Positions 44,671 through 53,067 of a stretch of 64,000 nt of DNA are shown one piece after another (the stretch's first letter is position 1; every line of letters begins with the position of its first letter). A program made the translations under genes and the position numbers. The notes beneath the pieces are model-generated. The model was given only the letters and a program-made list of their open reading frames with translations. It made no database searches and had not been told where the DNA came from. The DNA is from an uncultured Collinsella sp. (GTDB lineage Bacteria; Actinomycetota; Coriobacteriia; Coriobacteriales; Coriobacteriaceae): assembly GCA_900541145.1 (NCBI GenBank), contig UQIH01000011.1, positions 1 to 64,000 of the forward strand, written 5' to 3'.

Positions 44671-45357
44671 ATGCGCACCGAGCTCGATGTCCCCTTTTCG
44701 CACAAAGAAGAAGCCAAGGCGCTGGGCGCCAAATGGGACCGGACCAAGAAGATCTGGTATGTACCCAGCGGCGTCAACCCCGAGCCCTTTGCCGAGTGGC
44801 TGCCCGGTGTTGACCGATCCGACCCCTCAGCGCCGTATATATATCTAGTACTGGGCAAGCGCGAGTGCTGGAAGTGTCACAAAGAGACCTCGGTCGCGGC
44901 CTTCGGCATTCCCTATCGAACCGATAACGACGAGAGCATCGCCATCGCGCACGCGCCCAACGAAGCCAGGTACATTGCCATCGACACGGCCAACGCCAAC
45001 GCACTCGCCATCGTGCCCGCTCTTGGCTGCGTGCCGGGCGAGATCCGCGACTACCTTCATAAGCGCTGCGGCTACAAGCCCGTAGGCGCGCGAGCCTCCA
45101 AAGCCCCGTCGCTCGGCAACACGTGCACCAGTTGCGACGCGCTGCAAGGCAGCCGCTATCTGTTCGAGGAGCCCTCGTCCCCGTTTGCCCTCACTGCCAT
45201 CAACAAGCTGCCGGCACTGGAGTTTATACGCGTCGAAGTTGCCGGCGTCTTTGGCGTCCCGGCCACGCGTACCGACTTTGACCAGGCGCTCTTTACCTGG
45301 GCACGCGACCATCACGCCGAGTTCCACAAGCAACTCGGTGAGGGGATTTATTTGTAG
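44671..45357 (+). CDS. DUF5710 domain protein with zinc-knuckle pair
   Basis: A 228-residue cytosolic protein. The first 45 residues are a DUF5710 domain (DVPFSHKEEAKALGAKWDRT followed by KKIWYVPSG), a small fold common in DNA-transfer and plasmid-related proteins such as primases. Two later cysteine pairs, CWKCHKE (near 67) and CTSCDAL (near 151), probably bind one zinc. The central domain is unknown to me. AAGGAG lies 6 bases before the ATG; the longer frame runs through tRNA-Val and is not coding. It ends 37 bases from the convergent zinc-ribbon gene. Confidence 0.8.
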   Translation: MRTELDVPFSHKEEAKALGAKWDRTKKIWYVPSGVNPEPFAEWLPGVDRSDPSAPYIYLVLGKRECWKCHKETSVAAFGIPYRTDNDESIAIAHAPNEARYIAIDTANANALAIVPALGCVPGEIRDYLHKRCGYKPVGARASKAPSLGNTCTSCDALQGSRYLFEEPSSPFALTAINKLPALEFIRVEVAGVFGVPATRTDFDQALFTWARDHHAEFHKQLGEGIYL

Positions 45358-45394
45358 AGGCAAAAGACACTCACAGCCAACTCCTCCGCATCAC

Positions 45395-45679
45395 CTATCC
45401 CTCGTCGCCGGCGTCGTACACGATATCGAGGCCACAAACAGGGCATTTCTCCGGATACACCGGCATATGAACGCCTGTCCGTTTTCTCACTTCGTCGCTG
45501 AGTCTGTCGCGCGCATCGATAAACCGAATGTCGAGACACGGTATTTGCGAGCCGCAGCAAGGGCAGGTGACGACAAACGACCCGCAATCAACCTCTACGC
45601 TCGGAAACATATTGTTGTCTATAAGGGCACACGGCAGTTTTCCGTACTTCCCCATCGCAATATCGCCTCGCCAGCTCAT
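45395..45679 (-). CDS. Small zinc-ribbon protein, 94 aa
   Basis: A 94-residue cytosolic protein with two CxxC knuckles: CPCCGSQIP (near 39) and CPVCGLDIVYDAGDEG (near 79), a four-cysteine zinc ribbon split by a 36-residue insert (DIRFIDARDRLSDEVRKRTG). I do not recognise the family. GAGAGGGGAG lies 5 bases before the ATG at MSWRGD. It faces the DUF5710 gene and follows the HNH nuclease gene by 122 bases. Confidence 0.65.
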   Translation of the reverse strand: MSWRGDIAMGKYGKLPCALIDNNMFPSVEVDCGSFVVTCPCCGSQIPCLDIRFIDARDRLSDEVRKRTGVHMPVYPEKCPVCGLDIVYDAGDEG

Positions 45680-45801
45680 ACACGCTCCCCTCTCGCTATA
45701 CAAATCAGGAAGAGCATGCACCGGCGGGCGGGCGCGAGATTGCATCGCCACGCGATCCGATCAAACAACACGATCGTCAAAGAATGCCAAAGCCAAATAC
45801 G

Positions 45802-46884
45802 CTAATACGGCAGAAGCCCCGCCTTTTCACGCTTCTTTTCCGAGCGATCGAACTCAATGCGATGGGCCTCAAGAAACACCGTATCGGGTCGCCACTGACG
45901 CTCATTCGGCTGCCTTAGCGTCGCACCCGCAAAGAAAGCGTAGTCGGTCTTATCCAGCAGGTACGATCCGCACAGCCGATATTCGCCGCAAACAGGCTCA
46001 AACGAAATCAGGTGAGCATCAAATAGGGAATGAAGATCGCGCCGAAGCAGAATACCGTTGCTGGCAACCTGCGATTTGGGTCCCGAGTAATTCTCGATAT
46101 GTGCAGCCTCCAGAGCTTCGCTGACGCCGCAGTCCGACACCGCGCAACGGCCATCATAGGCGGCAACGAGCTGCTTGCGGAACCATTGCTGCCCCAATCG
46201 CTCGCGCCTTAACGCATAGCGGACCTTTTCGTCGTCGGTCACACCCTGTCCGGCAAACTCAATATCGACGGGTATGTGCTTCAGATAACTCATGTCGGGC
46301 GCAAAACGAGGGTCCGGTCCGCCTTTATGAACAGGACCGTGCAGAACAAACCATCCGTTTTCGGGCTCGAACCGCTCAACAAACGCAAGGCCGAGCACCT
46401 TATAGCCCACCTCGGTTGCAAATATGACTCCGACTGGGACGCCACATTCCATGCAGTTGAGCATTTTACGGTTGTAATTCTGGTCTCGAGAACCAACGGC
46501 GCCTGGCGCTTGGACCGAATACTTAATGACCCACGTACCGTCATCCAAATAGAGCGGAGGCACATCGGTGTAGAAGCTCTTTTTAGAGTTATGGACCGAA
46601 AGCGCAAAGATCTTATTGGGATCTTGCTTCACCCGATCCTGGCCCGGCCAGAAGATCCCTGAATCCCGCGTTACGGGAAAGAAGTCCGAGTCAATTCTCA
46701 AACGGTACTGATACTGAGGGCTATCTTCCTTGGTGTGGTGCGGAAGGCTGGTCCAAACGCCGCCGCGCTGTTCCTCACCCAGAAACCACTCCCATGCCTC
46801 AACGTATTCGGAAGGCACGAGACTGCAGGCGCGGTCATAGCTTGGTCCATCCATCAACGGAACAGCAAGGTCAATGTCGTTCAT
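45802..46884 (-). CDS. HNH endonuclease, possible restriction or defence enzyme
   Basis: A 360-residue protein with a C-terminal HNH domain: CAVSDCGVSEALEAAHIENY then SNGILLRRDLHSLFDAHL (residues 245-295), with all three HNH positions visible. The N-terminal 230 residues form an unidentified domain (RIDSDFFPVTRDSGIFWPGQ; MLNCMECGVPVGVIF; GYKVLGLAFVERFEPENGW) in the position where modification-reading domains sit in type IV restriction enzymes. No methyltransferase is adjacent, which would suit a modification-dependent nuclease. That role is inference. The start is uncertain: ATG at 46884 has only a weak AGGTG. Confidence 0.75.
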   Translation of the reverse strand: MNDIDLAVPLMDGPSYDRACSLVPSEYVEAWEWFLGEEQRGGVWTSLPHHTKEDSPQYQYRLRIDSDFFPVTRDSGIFWPGQDRVKQDPNKIFALSVHNSKKSFYTDVPPLYLDDGTWVIKYSVQAPGAVGSRDQNYNRKMLNCMECGVPVGVIFATEVGYKVLGLAFVERFEPENGWFVLHGPVHKGGPDPRFAPDMSYLKHIPVDIEFAGQGVTDDEKVRYALRRERLGQQWFRKQLVAAYDGRCAVSDCGVSEALEAAHIENYSGPKSQVASNGILLRRDLHSLFDAHLISFEPVCGEYRLCGSYLLDKTDYAFFAGATLRQPNERQWRPDTVFLEAHRIEFDRSEKKREKAGLLPY

Positions 46885-47099
46885 CGCCAGCACCTACAAC
46901 CATACGAACGCGAGTCATGCCCCTCAATAATATGGCCGAGAGTCAATTATTACGAGATCTCATTCCGCGATCGGCACATCGTTGATGCTCTCGGTTTGCC
47001 GCTGGCGTGCTTGTACCCCGCTACCCCACTCCCCTGTATACTGATGTAGCACGTGTTTCATCCGGGCTTGTTGGGCCGGATTGTTCATGGGAGGGTCTT

Positions 47100-47591
47100 A
47101 TGGCTGCTTCGAATCCGCCTAAGGGGAGCGTTTCTTCTTCGTCCATCAAGCCGGTTACGCGCAAGGCCGTGCGTTGCCAGCGCGAGGTCGCTTGGCTTGT
47201 CACGCAGGCGGCGGGCAGGCTTGTGGCGACCACTCAGGACGTCAATGCGCCTACGCCGAGCTTTGTGTTAGCAGCGGCGCTGGATTTTGTGCGCCAATTG
47301 GAGCTTGCCGAACAGGATGCCAACGGCCACCTCGACTACCAGAATGTTATGGCGCCCGACCTGTTGACCTTTTGCCGCATAGCCAAGTTGCCCGCCGCAC
47401 CCAATGCGCTTTCAGACGCAGGCTACATGTTTACGCTTTCGGGCGCGGGCCTTATCCACGACATCTATGCATACTGCAGCGAGCTCGCCGAGCGCCACGT
47501 CTTTGGCGCGGCAGAAGTCAAACCGGGATATGTCATCAAGCTGGTTCTTAGGCTGTTCTTGATGGACGGGTTCGGGGCCATGCCGGCGTAA
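47100..47591 (+). CDS. Uncharacterised 163-aa protein
   Basis: I do not recognise this family. The 163 residues start MAASNPPKGSVSSSSIKPVT (disordered), followed by a mostly alpha-helical body (REVAWLVTQAAGRLVATT; TPSFVLAAALDFVRQLELAE; CSELAERHVFGAAEV) without membrane segments. A strong ribosome site GGGAGGG precedes the ATG. It lies between the HNH nuclease gene (divergent) and the AlbA_2 regulator (convergent). No terminator is visible after it. Confidence 0.6.
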   Translation: MAASNPPKGSVSSSSIKPVTRKAVRCQREVAWLVTQAAGRLVATTQDVNAPTPSFVLAAALDFVRQLELAEQDANGHLDYQNVMAPDLLTFCRIAKLPAAPNALSDAGYMFTLSGAGLIHDIYAYCSELAERHVFGAAEVKPGYVIKLVLRLFLMDGFGAMPA

Positions 47592-47691
47592 GCCGAGTCT
47601 TCAGCATCACCGTCGACTGAGCAACAACCGCTTTACCTTAATGGACGCCAATCGAGGGTCGATTATTGGGTCGCCTCGTCCACTAACGCAT

Positions 47692-49158
47692 CTATCCCAC
47701 GCGCTCCGACAGTCGATACTTGCGGTTGCGGCTCGTCGCCGGCGCCGTGGGCTCGAGCTCGCCTTGAGCAATGAGCGCGTTGACGCGCGACCTAACCTGG
47801 GAAATTGTAAGCCCCGTACGTTCTGCCAGCTCACGCGTCCCCAGCTCGCCGTAGCGTTTGAGTGCCGCCACAATTAAGTCCCCGCCATGATCGATTTGCT
47901 CAACCTTCGCTCGGTAGAGGACAACCTTAAACCGGTCAAAACCGGGGCAAAACAGAGGCTCCGACAAACCATGCGCGCGCATGGCGTCAAACATCATCGG
48001 GATGCCTGAGCCATTGCCCTCAGCCGGCGAACCTGCACCATCCGGCAGCGGAACAATCGACATCAGTTTCACAAGCGTCGCATTGCGACATCGGGAGCTG
48101 CCGTCAAACAGGTTCTCGCGAGTCTTTCCTCCGTATAGGCCGCCGGGGTTCGTCACTTCGATACGGTCATCAAAGACGTCAACAGCGATCGACTGCCCAC
48201 AGAACCGGTCTCCGTATTCTCGGTGGATTACGGCGTTGGCGATTGCCTCGCGCAGGACCTCCTCGGGAATCTCCAGCGAGTCGACACGCGAGACGCCTTT
48301 GATCATCGAGGTTCGTCGTAAATTCTTGGCGACCGCCGCGACGGCATCCGAGATCATTTCACCCAACGTCCCCTCGCAGATCGTACGGTCCATGAACCTC
48401 AACGACCCCGCCGCGCCCTTCTGCGTTCCGGCATAGACCGCCACATCGATAAAGAGCTTGGGATAGAACTGCTGGGGATAGGCACCCGCGGCCAGGAGCC
48501 CGGCCTTAGTGACATTGCCCTGCGAGTCGAGGAAATTCAGGCGCTCCAGCTTCGTTTTCTTGTCCGGCGCGCCGCGCATCGCACGAGGTGTCAGTGAGAA
48601 AGCACGCTCTATCGTGCGGTCGACCAGGGCCTCGTCAAGATCGCCTGCGACCGCGCCGGGCACTGCATCGCGATCACTGGGGCTCGCCCGTTCATACGAT
48701 GACAAGGACAGGACCTCGGTCGACGAGAGCGGAACATCTTTATCATCGATGCGTTTGTAGCTGCCGCCTTGAGCGCCCCGCTCTATGACATAACAAGGCT
48801 TGCTCGACGGGTCGAGCTCCTCAATCGTGATGACCAGAACCACGGTGCCCTGGAGCTCCACGCGTTCAATGGTGTATTTGGGCGGATTGGCCAGTTTTCC
48901 GCGCCCGCCGGCATCACCCATGCCCGCTACGAATTGGTTGAGCACCTTCTCGGTCTCAAAGTTCTCAACCGGGACAAAGCCCGCGCGCTCGCTCACGCCG
49001 AGCACGATAATTCCGCCAGCGGTATTCGCGAATGCGCTAACCGTTTCCCATACGTCGCGGGAAAGCGTCGTGGCGCTCTCCTTGACCTCGACGTTAAGAT
49101 CGTCCGAGCCCATGCGCCTTAAAGACTCGAGCAGACCGGTCAGCTCGTTTTCGTTCAT
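47692..49158 (-). CDS. AlbA_2/Schlafen-type regulator with HATPase and winged helix
   Basis: A 488-residue predicted DNA-binding regulator. Residues 20-130 form the AlbA_2 (divergent AAA_4/Schlafen-like) domain (NVEVKESATTLSRDVWETVS; FANTAGGIIVLGVSE). The HATPase_c_4-like part shows LREAIANAVIHREYGD (near 305) and FDDRIEVTNPGGLYGGKT. The C-terminus is a winged helix (LGTRELAERTGLTISQVRSR near 440). Such proteins often control their own region. The start at the second Met has AAAGGA at correct spacing. The repeat array at 49219-49456 lies directly upstream, suggesting autoregulation. Confidence 0.85.
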   Translation of the reverse strand: MNENELTGLLESLRRMGSDDLNVEVKESATTLSRDVWETVSAFANTAGGIIVLGVSERAGFVPVENFETEKVLNQFVAGMGDAGGRGKLANPPKYTIERVELQGTVVLVITIEELDPSSKPCYVIERGAQGGSYKRIDDKDVPLSSTEVLSLSSYERASPSDRDAVPGAVAGDLDEALVDRTIERAFSLTPRAMRGAPDKKTKLERLNFLDSQGNVTKAGLLAAGAYPQQFYPKLFIDVAVYAGTQKGAAGSLRFMDRTICEGTLGEMISDAVAAVAKNLRRTSMIKGVSRVDSLEIPEEVLREAIANAVIHREYGDRFCGQSIAVDVFDDRIEVTNPGGLYGGKTRENLFDGSSRCRNATLVKLMSIVPLPDGAGSPAEGNGSGIPMMFDAMRAHGLSEPLFCPGFDRFKVVLYRAKVEQIDHGGDLIVAALKRYGELGTRELAERTGLTISQVRSRVNALIAQGELEPTAPATSRNRKYRLSERVG

Positions 49159-49218
49159 CTGCATGTCCTTTCGCTCGGCCCGGCGGAGAATGCCGCGAAT
49201 AGATTTCCTTCGTCTCTC

Positions 49219-49290
49219 AGTTATCTCTCGTAATTATCTCTCATCTTTCTGCTATCTCTCATATTAGAGATAAGTGAGAGATGAAAGATA
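49219..49290. promoter_or_regulatory. TATCTCTCRT repeat cluster 1
   Basis: Three direct copies of TATCTCTC(A/G)T-type sites (49222-49230, 49235-49244, 49253-49262) followed by two inverted, slightly diverged copies (49263-49272, 49274-49283). It starts 60 bases before the AlbA_2 regulator ATG. Pattern fits a multi-site operator for a winged-helix protein. Confidence 0.75.
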
Positions 49291-49383
49291 AGATATCTGC
49301 CATTTGTTTCATTTAAACATGTTTTTGCTGGTAGAACAATCAGTATTGAGACAATACCATGATTGCTTGTCTCTTTGCAGATC

Positions 49384-49456
49384 AGTTATCTCTCATATTT
49401 ATCTCTCGTCTTTCAGTTATCTCTCATTATTAGTGACGAATGAGAGATGAGAGATA
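49384..49456. promoter_or_regulatory. TATCTCTCRT repeat cluster 2
   Basis: Three direct copies (49387-49396, 49400-49409, 49418-49427) followed by two overlapping inverted copies (49440-49449, 49447-49456). Layout is the same as cluster 1, about 165 bases away, so one cluster looks like a duplicate of the other. Between them lies AT-rich DNA with TTTAAACATG and no gene. Confidence 0.75.
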
Positions 49457-49507
49457 CGCGGGTGATGGGCGAGCGTGGATTTTTGGACGGTCGGAAAATC
49501 CCTCAAA

Positions 49508-49546
49508 CAAAAAAACGGGGCCGGCCTTACGCCGAACCCCGTTTTC
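49508..49546 (-). terminator. Terminator of the PTS operon
   Basis: Minus-strand AAAACGGGG-TT-CGGC-N6-CCGG-CCCCGTTTT then a T-run, 45 bases after the IID stop codon. Confidence 0.8.
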
Positions 49547-49590
49547 AAACGGACAGTTAGTTATCCAACGCGCGAGCATAGCAGTCAACT

Positions 49591-50439
49591 TTACGCCGCC
49601 GCGAACACTCCCAAACCTGTTCCGATGATGCAGATCGCGAAGATGCCAATAATAATCCAAATGGTCTTGACACCCTTTTTATAGAGAGCAACGCAAGCGA
49701 ACGTTGCCAGCAAGGGCAGCAGACCGGGGAAGATCGAATCGAACAGATCCTGCAGGACAATCTCCGAACCACCCACATCAAAGGTCAAAGCAGTGGACAG
49801 TGAGACCTGTGCCGCAATCATGGCGCCGATAACGGTCATTCCGAGGACACCGGCAGCATGCGTCATGCGAGACATAAGGTTGTTCTCTTCGGACTGCTGC
49901 AGGAACTTGGTTCCCAGGTCGTATCCCAGATGGGCGGCGACGATACGCGTTGCAAAGTTAATCACAGAGTAGATAAGCGCGTACACGATGGGGCCGAGCG
50001 GGTTGCCCGTCGAAGCGATGCCGATACCAATGCCGGCGGCGACCACGCGGAACGTACCCCAGTAGAACGAATCGCCGATGCCGGAAAGCGGTCCCATGAG
50101 GCCGACCTTCATGGCGTTAATCGAGGACGTGTCAAAGTTCTTATCGGCAGCCGCCTGCTCTTCCATCGAAACCGTTAGGCCGGCTACAAACGGAAGCACA
50201 TGAGGCGTGATGTTAAAGAACTCGGTATGGCGATCGAGCGCCGCATAGTAATCGTCGTCGTTGGGATAGATCTTTCGCAGGGGCTTCTGAATGGTGTACA
50301 TGAAGCCCATTGCCATCATCTTGTCGTACGACTGCGAGCACTGGCTCGTAAACTGGCGAAGGAACATGCTCCGATACATATCGGGGCTCATAATCGCGTC
50401 CTTCTTGGCCTCTTTGAGGTCGGTGTTCTGGGTAGCCAT
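49591..50439 (-). CDS. PTS mannose/fructose/sorbose family component IID
   Basis: Membrane component D of a mannose-class sugar phosphotransferase permease. The 282 residues begin with a long cytosolic part (MYRSMFLRQFTSQCSQSYDK), then the family-typical FVAGLTVSMEEQ, MKVGLMGPLSGIGDSFYWGT (near 110) and several C-terminal membrane helices (VLYKKGVKTIW-type end; IIIGIFAICIIGTGLGVFAA). IIC and IID form the translocator. The ATG overlaps the IIC stop. Confidence 0.93.
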   Translation of the reverse strand: MATQNTDLKEAKKDAIMSPDMYRSMFLRQFTSQCSQSYDKMMAMGFMYTIQKPLRKIYPNDDDYYAALDRHTEFFNITPHVLPFVAGLTVSMEEQAAADKNFDTSSINAMKVGLMGPLSGIGDSFYWGTFRVVAAGIGIGIASTGNPLGPIVYALIYSVINFATRIVAAHLGYDLGTKFLQQSEENNLMSRMTHAAGVLGMTVIGAMIAAQVSLSTALTFDVGGSEIVLQDLFDSIFPGLLPLLATFACVALYKKGVKTIWIIIGIFAICIIGTGLGVFAAA

Positions 50440-51212
50440 TAGAAGTCCTCCTCTTCATCTGCAGCAACCGTCTGCGGACCGGACGAGCCCTCGCGGAAGG
50501 CCAGGAGCAGTGCGACGCAAATGGCAGCTGCGGCGACGCCGATAACGTCCATCTTGAGGTAGATGACCATAATGAATCCCAGGAACAGCCAAGGAAGCAG
50601 CTTGTTATCGCCCATGGTCCTAATAAGAAGTGCGAAGCCGATGCAGACCATGACGCCGGATGCAACGTTGAGGCCGTCCATCACAAACTGCGGAATCGCG
50701 TTGAGCGCATTGTTGATGAGGTCGGCACCAAAGAACAGCGAGCAAAACACCAGCAGTGCAGACGGAATGCCAATCGACAGCGGCACGACGGTCAGATGGT
50801 ACAGGTTCGCCTTGGCAAGATCGCGATTTGCCAGAGCGGTCTCAATCTTCTTGCAGGCAAAGGCACCCGGAACGGCGTAGCAGAAGTTGCGCCACACCTG
50901 AAGGAAGACGGAGACGGGAAGGGCGAGTGCGACGGCAGTTGCCGTGCCCGTACCCGTAATGACGGCAAACGCGCAGCCAAGCACGCCGGAAGCATAGACC
51001 TCGGGAGGAACCGCCGCACCGACCATAATGGCGCCCATGAACATGGACTCCAAAGCAGCGCCGACGATAACGCCCTGCTGGACATCGCCAAGGATCAAGC
51101 CGACAAACAGGCTCGTAAACAGCGGACGACCAAGCATCGTAATGCCAAATAATTGCTCGTCCATGGACGCAATAAATGCGACCAGTGCAACTAGAAGATA
51201 CTGGACAACCAT
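50439..51212 (-). CDS. PTS mannose/fructose/sorbose family component IIC
   Basis: Membrane component C of the same permease, about 257 residues with seven to eight hydrophobic segments. Conserved family features are DEQLFGITMLGRPLFTSLFV and GLILGDVQQGVIVGAALE (residues 15-55), and GAAVPPEVYASGVLG. The acidic tail DEEEDF follows the last helix. ATG at 51212 is chosen with GGGG upstream; TTG at 51221 is an alternative. It follows the FrlB-like gene. Confidence 0.92.
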   Translation of the reverse strand: MVVQYLLVALVAFIASMDEQLFGITMLGRPLFTSLFVGLILGDVQQGVIVGAALESMFMGAIMVGAAVPPEVYASGVLGCAFAVITGTGTATAVALALPVSVFLQVWRNFCYAVPGAFACKKIETALANRDLAKANLYHLTVVPLSIGIPSALLVFCSLFFGADLINNALNAIPQFVMDGLNVASGVMVCIGFALLIRTMGDNKLLPWLFLGFIMVIYLKMDVIGVAAAAICVALLLAFREGSSGPQTVAADEEEDF

Positions 51213-51293
51213 TTCGATCAACCCCAGAAACAGGTCTGCAGGCGAGGCATTCTGCGCAGCTCGCCTGCAGACAACCGCAGCAATTTGAGAGGA

Positions 51294-52328
51294 TTAGTAG
51301 TTCATCTGGTGATAGTAACGACGCGTGGTGAGCGGGTGGTTACGGACGTGCTCGAGATGGCAGCTCAGACGCTCGGTGATGGTGTAGGTGACCATCGGGG
51401 AGACGATCTTACGGAACTCGGGGTCGCTGAACGGCAGCTCGACCTCGGCAGTGTCGAACTTGTTCACGCGGACATGGACGCCCTTCTCGTCGGCGAGCAT
51501 GTGAGTGAAGTTGTCCACGCGGTCCATGAGCTTACGGGTGTCGTCCTCGCCGTAGAGCATGATGAGGCTCGTGCCCTCCTCGCACAGCTCGATGGTGCCG
51601 TGGAAGAACTCGGCGGCGTGGATGGACTTGGTCTTGATCCACTGCATCTCCTCGAGAATGCACATGGCGTAGTCGTAGGCCTCACCCCAGAGCATGCCGG
51701 AGCCGATCACCATGTGGTAGTCGGTGTCCTTGAAGTCCTCGGCCATGGCGGCGCAGCGCTCGTCCTGAGCGTCCTTGGCCTTGATGAGGTACGGAGCAAT
51801 CTTGCCGAACTCCTCCATGAAGGTGTCGTACTTGGGGAAAGCGCCGGCGTTCTTGAGGAAGCGGGCGACCAGCGTGATCTGGTAGGTGTAGATGGCCTCG
51901 CACAGGACGTCGTCCTCGGCGAAGCTGAAGAACTTGTAATCGGCGTACTCAGTGGCCGGGGTGTTGTCGTTGGAGACATACATCAGCGTGCGGGCGCCCT
52001 GCTCCTGGCAGAACTTGGCAGCCTCGATGATCTCGGGGGTGGTGCCGGTGCGGGTGGAGAAGACGCAGACCGAGTCCTTGTTGAAGGTCTTGGGCGGGCA
52101 GGCGAGGAACTCAGCGGCAATCTCGCAGTGGACGTCGACGTCGGCCGTGGTGGTCTCGACCCAATACTTCATCGGGAGCGTGTGGGCCCAGGTGCCGCCG
52201 CAGCCGATGAAGAAGATGTTGGAATAACCCTGCTCGCAGACCTTGTCCACGGCAGCCTCAATCTGAGGACGGAGAGCGAGGGCATCGCTCACAACCTTCT
52301 CGTAACGAGGCTCATCGAAATTGAACAT
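51294..52328 (-). CDS. FrlB-like SIS-domain sugar-phosphate deglycase
   Basis: A 344-residue protein with two SIS domains (NIFFIGCGGTWAHTLPMKYW, near 37; MVIGSGMLWGEAYDYAMCI, near 208). The layout matches fructoselysine/glucoselysine-6-phosphate deglycases (FrlB, GfrF), with CVFSTRTGTTPEIIEAAKF as phosphosugar loop and KSIHAAEFFHGTIEL carrying the catalytic Glu region. It would split the phosphorylated substrate imported by the PTS. It is placed between IIB and IIC, with its own promoter and an intrinsic terminator upstream. Glucosamine-type isomerase is the alternative. Confidence 0.85.
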   Translation of the reverse strand: MFNFDEPRYEKVVSDALALRPQIEAAVDKVCEQGYSNIFFIGCGGTWAHTLPMKYWVETTTADVDVHCEIAAEFLACPPKTFNKDSVCVFSTRTGTTPEIIEAAKFCQEQGARTLMYVSNDNTPATEYADYKFFSFAEDDVLCEAIYTYQITLVARFLKNAGAFPKYDTFMEEFGKIAPYLIKAKDAQDERCAAMAEDFKDTDYHMVIGSGMLWGEAYDYAMCILEEMQWIKTKSIHAAEFFHGTIELCEEGTSLIMLYGEDDTRKLMDRVDNFTHMLADEKGVHVRVNKFDTAEVELPFSDPEFRKIVSPMVTYTITERLSCHLEHVRNHPLTTRRYYHQMNY

Positions 52329-52375
52329 CCCTTACTCCTAACTCACTTGGATGAACCCTTCATTCATCCCATGAC

Positions 52376-52412
52376 GTTATAATACTTTATATAACTAACT
52401 ATGCAAGAGCTA
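52376..52412 (-). promoter_or_regulatory. Promoter and dyad before the FrlB-like gene
   Basis: GTTATA-N8-TATAAC dyad at 52376-52395. On the minus strand TTGCAT (about 52402-52407) and TATTAT (about 52380-52385) form a promoter with 16-base spacer, so the dyad covers the -10. A likely operator for the GntR protein at 53637; inferred. A hairpin GGATGAA-N7-TTCATCC lies in the 5' UTR (about 52350-52370). Confidence 0.45.
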
Positions 52413-52438
52413 TTTCAGATTTTTTTGATTTTTCTTTA

Positions 52439-52473
52439 ATAAAAAGCCCGCCGATCAAATGATCGACGGGCTT
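52439..52473 (-). terminator. Intra-operon terminator after IIB
   Basis: Minus-strand AAGCCCGTCGATC-ATTT-GATCGGCGGGCTT then TTTATTA, 50 bases after the IIB stop. It splits IIA-IIB from deglycase-IIC-IID and could set their ratio. Confidence 0.85.
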
Positions 52474-52522
52474 AAGAAAGGAGGACCTGGTTAATAAATG
52501 CCAGACAATGGCATATTTCCGG

Positions 52523-52996
52523 CTAGAAAACGTCCTTGGCAAATACCTTTGAGTCATTGGGGACCTGACGGATTTCGATAACCACGCCATCGTTGACAAG
52601 CTCTTGGATATGCTCGGCATCGGTTTCGGTCGCAAAGATTGCGGGGGTCGGATGAAGCGTGGTCTCGGGAGACTTTCGGGATCCACCCAGATTGATCTCC
52701 TTGATGTCTTTGCAACCCTTAGCGAGACGATAGGCATCCTCGATCGTCTCAACAATGATAAACAGCGAGTACTTGTCGGTAACGCCGCTGTTGAGCGCCT
52801 CGATGGCCGCGTTTACGTCTTTTATGACGAGCTTCACGCCGTTGGGACGAGCTAGCCTCAAAGCGGCTTTTCTCATGTCGTCTTTTGCCACGGCATCGCT
52901 GGCACACAGGATGCAATCGACATCCAGCGCATGCGTCCAAGACATGGCGACCTGGCCGTGAATCAATCGGTAATCGACCCTCGTAAGCTTAATCAT
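52523..52996 (-). CDS. PTS mannose/fructose/sorbose family component IIB
   Basis: Cytosolic phosphotransfer component of 157 residues. The phosphorylated His13 is in TRVDYRLIHGQVAMSW, the hallmark of the IIB mannose family. It takes phosphate from IIA and passes it to the sugar during transport through IIC/IID. ATG at 52996 is chosen because GGAGA lies 8 bases upstream; an ATG three codons earlier is too close to it. Confidence 0.95.
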   Translation of the reverse strand: MIKLTRVDYRLIHGQVAMSWTHALDVDCILCASDAVAKDDMRKAALRLARPNGVKLVIKDVNAAIEALNSGVTDKYSLFIIVETIEDAYRLAKGCKDIKEINLGGSRKSPETTLHPTPAIFATETDAEHIQELVNDGVVIEIRQVPNDSKVFAKDVF

Positions 52997-53067
52997 CGTA
53001 ATCATCTCCGCACGTAATAAAGGTAATGACAGGCGTGGCCCTTAGCTAGGGCTCGAACCAGAACTAA

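Noticed and set aside
49219..49456. CRISPR array
   Set aside because: Repeats are only about 10 bp, irregularly spaced and present in both orientations, so they are operator-like and not CRISPR.
52492..52575. A 27-codon plus-strand frame after AAGGAGG, starting MPDNGIFPARK
   Set aside because: The ribosome-like sequence lies 13 bases away, within the 3' side of a minus-strand terminator, and the frame is antisense to IIB.
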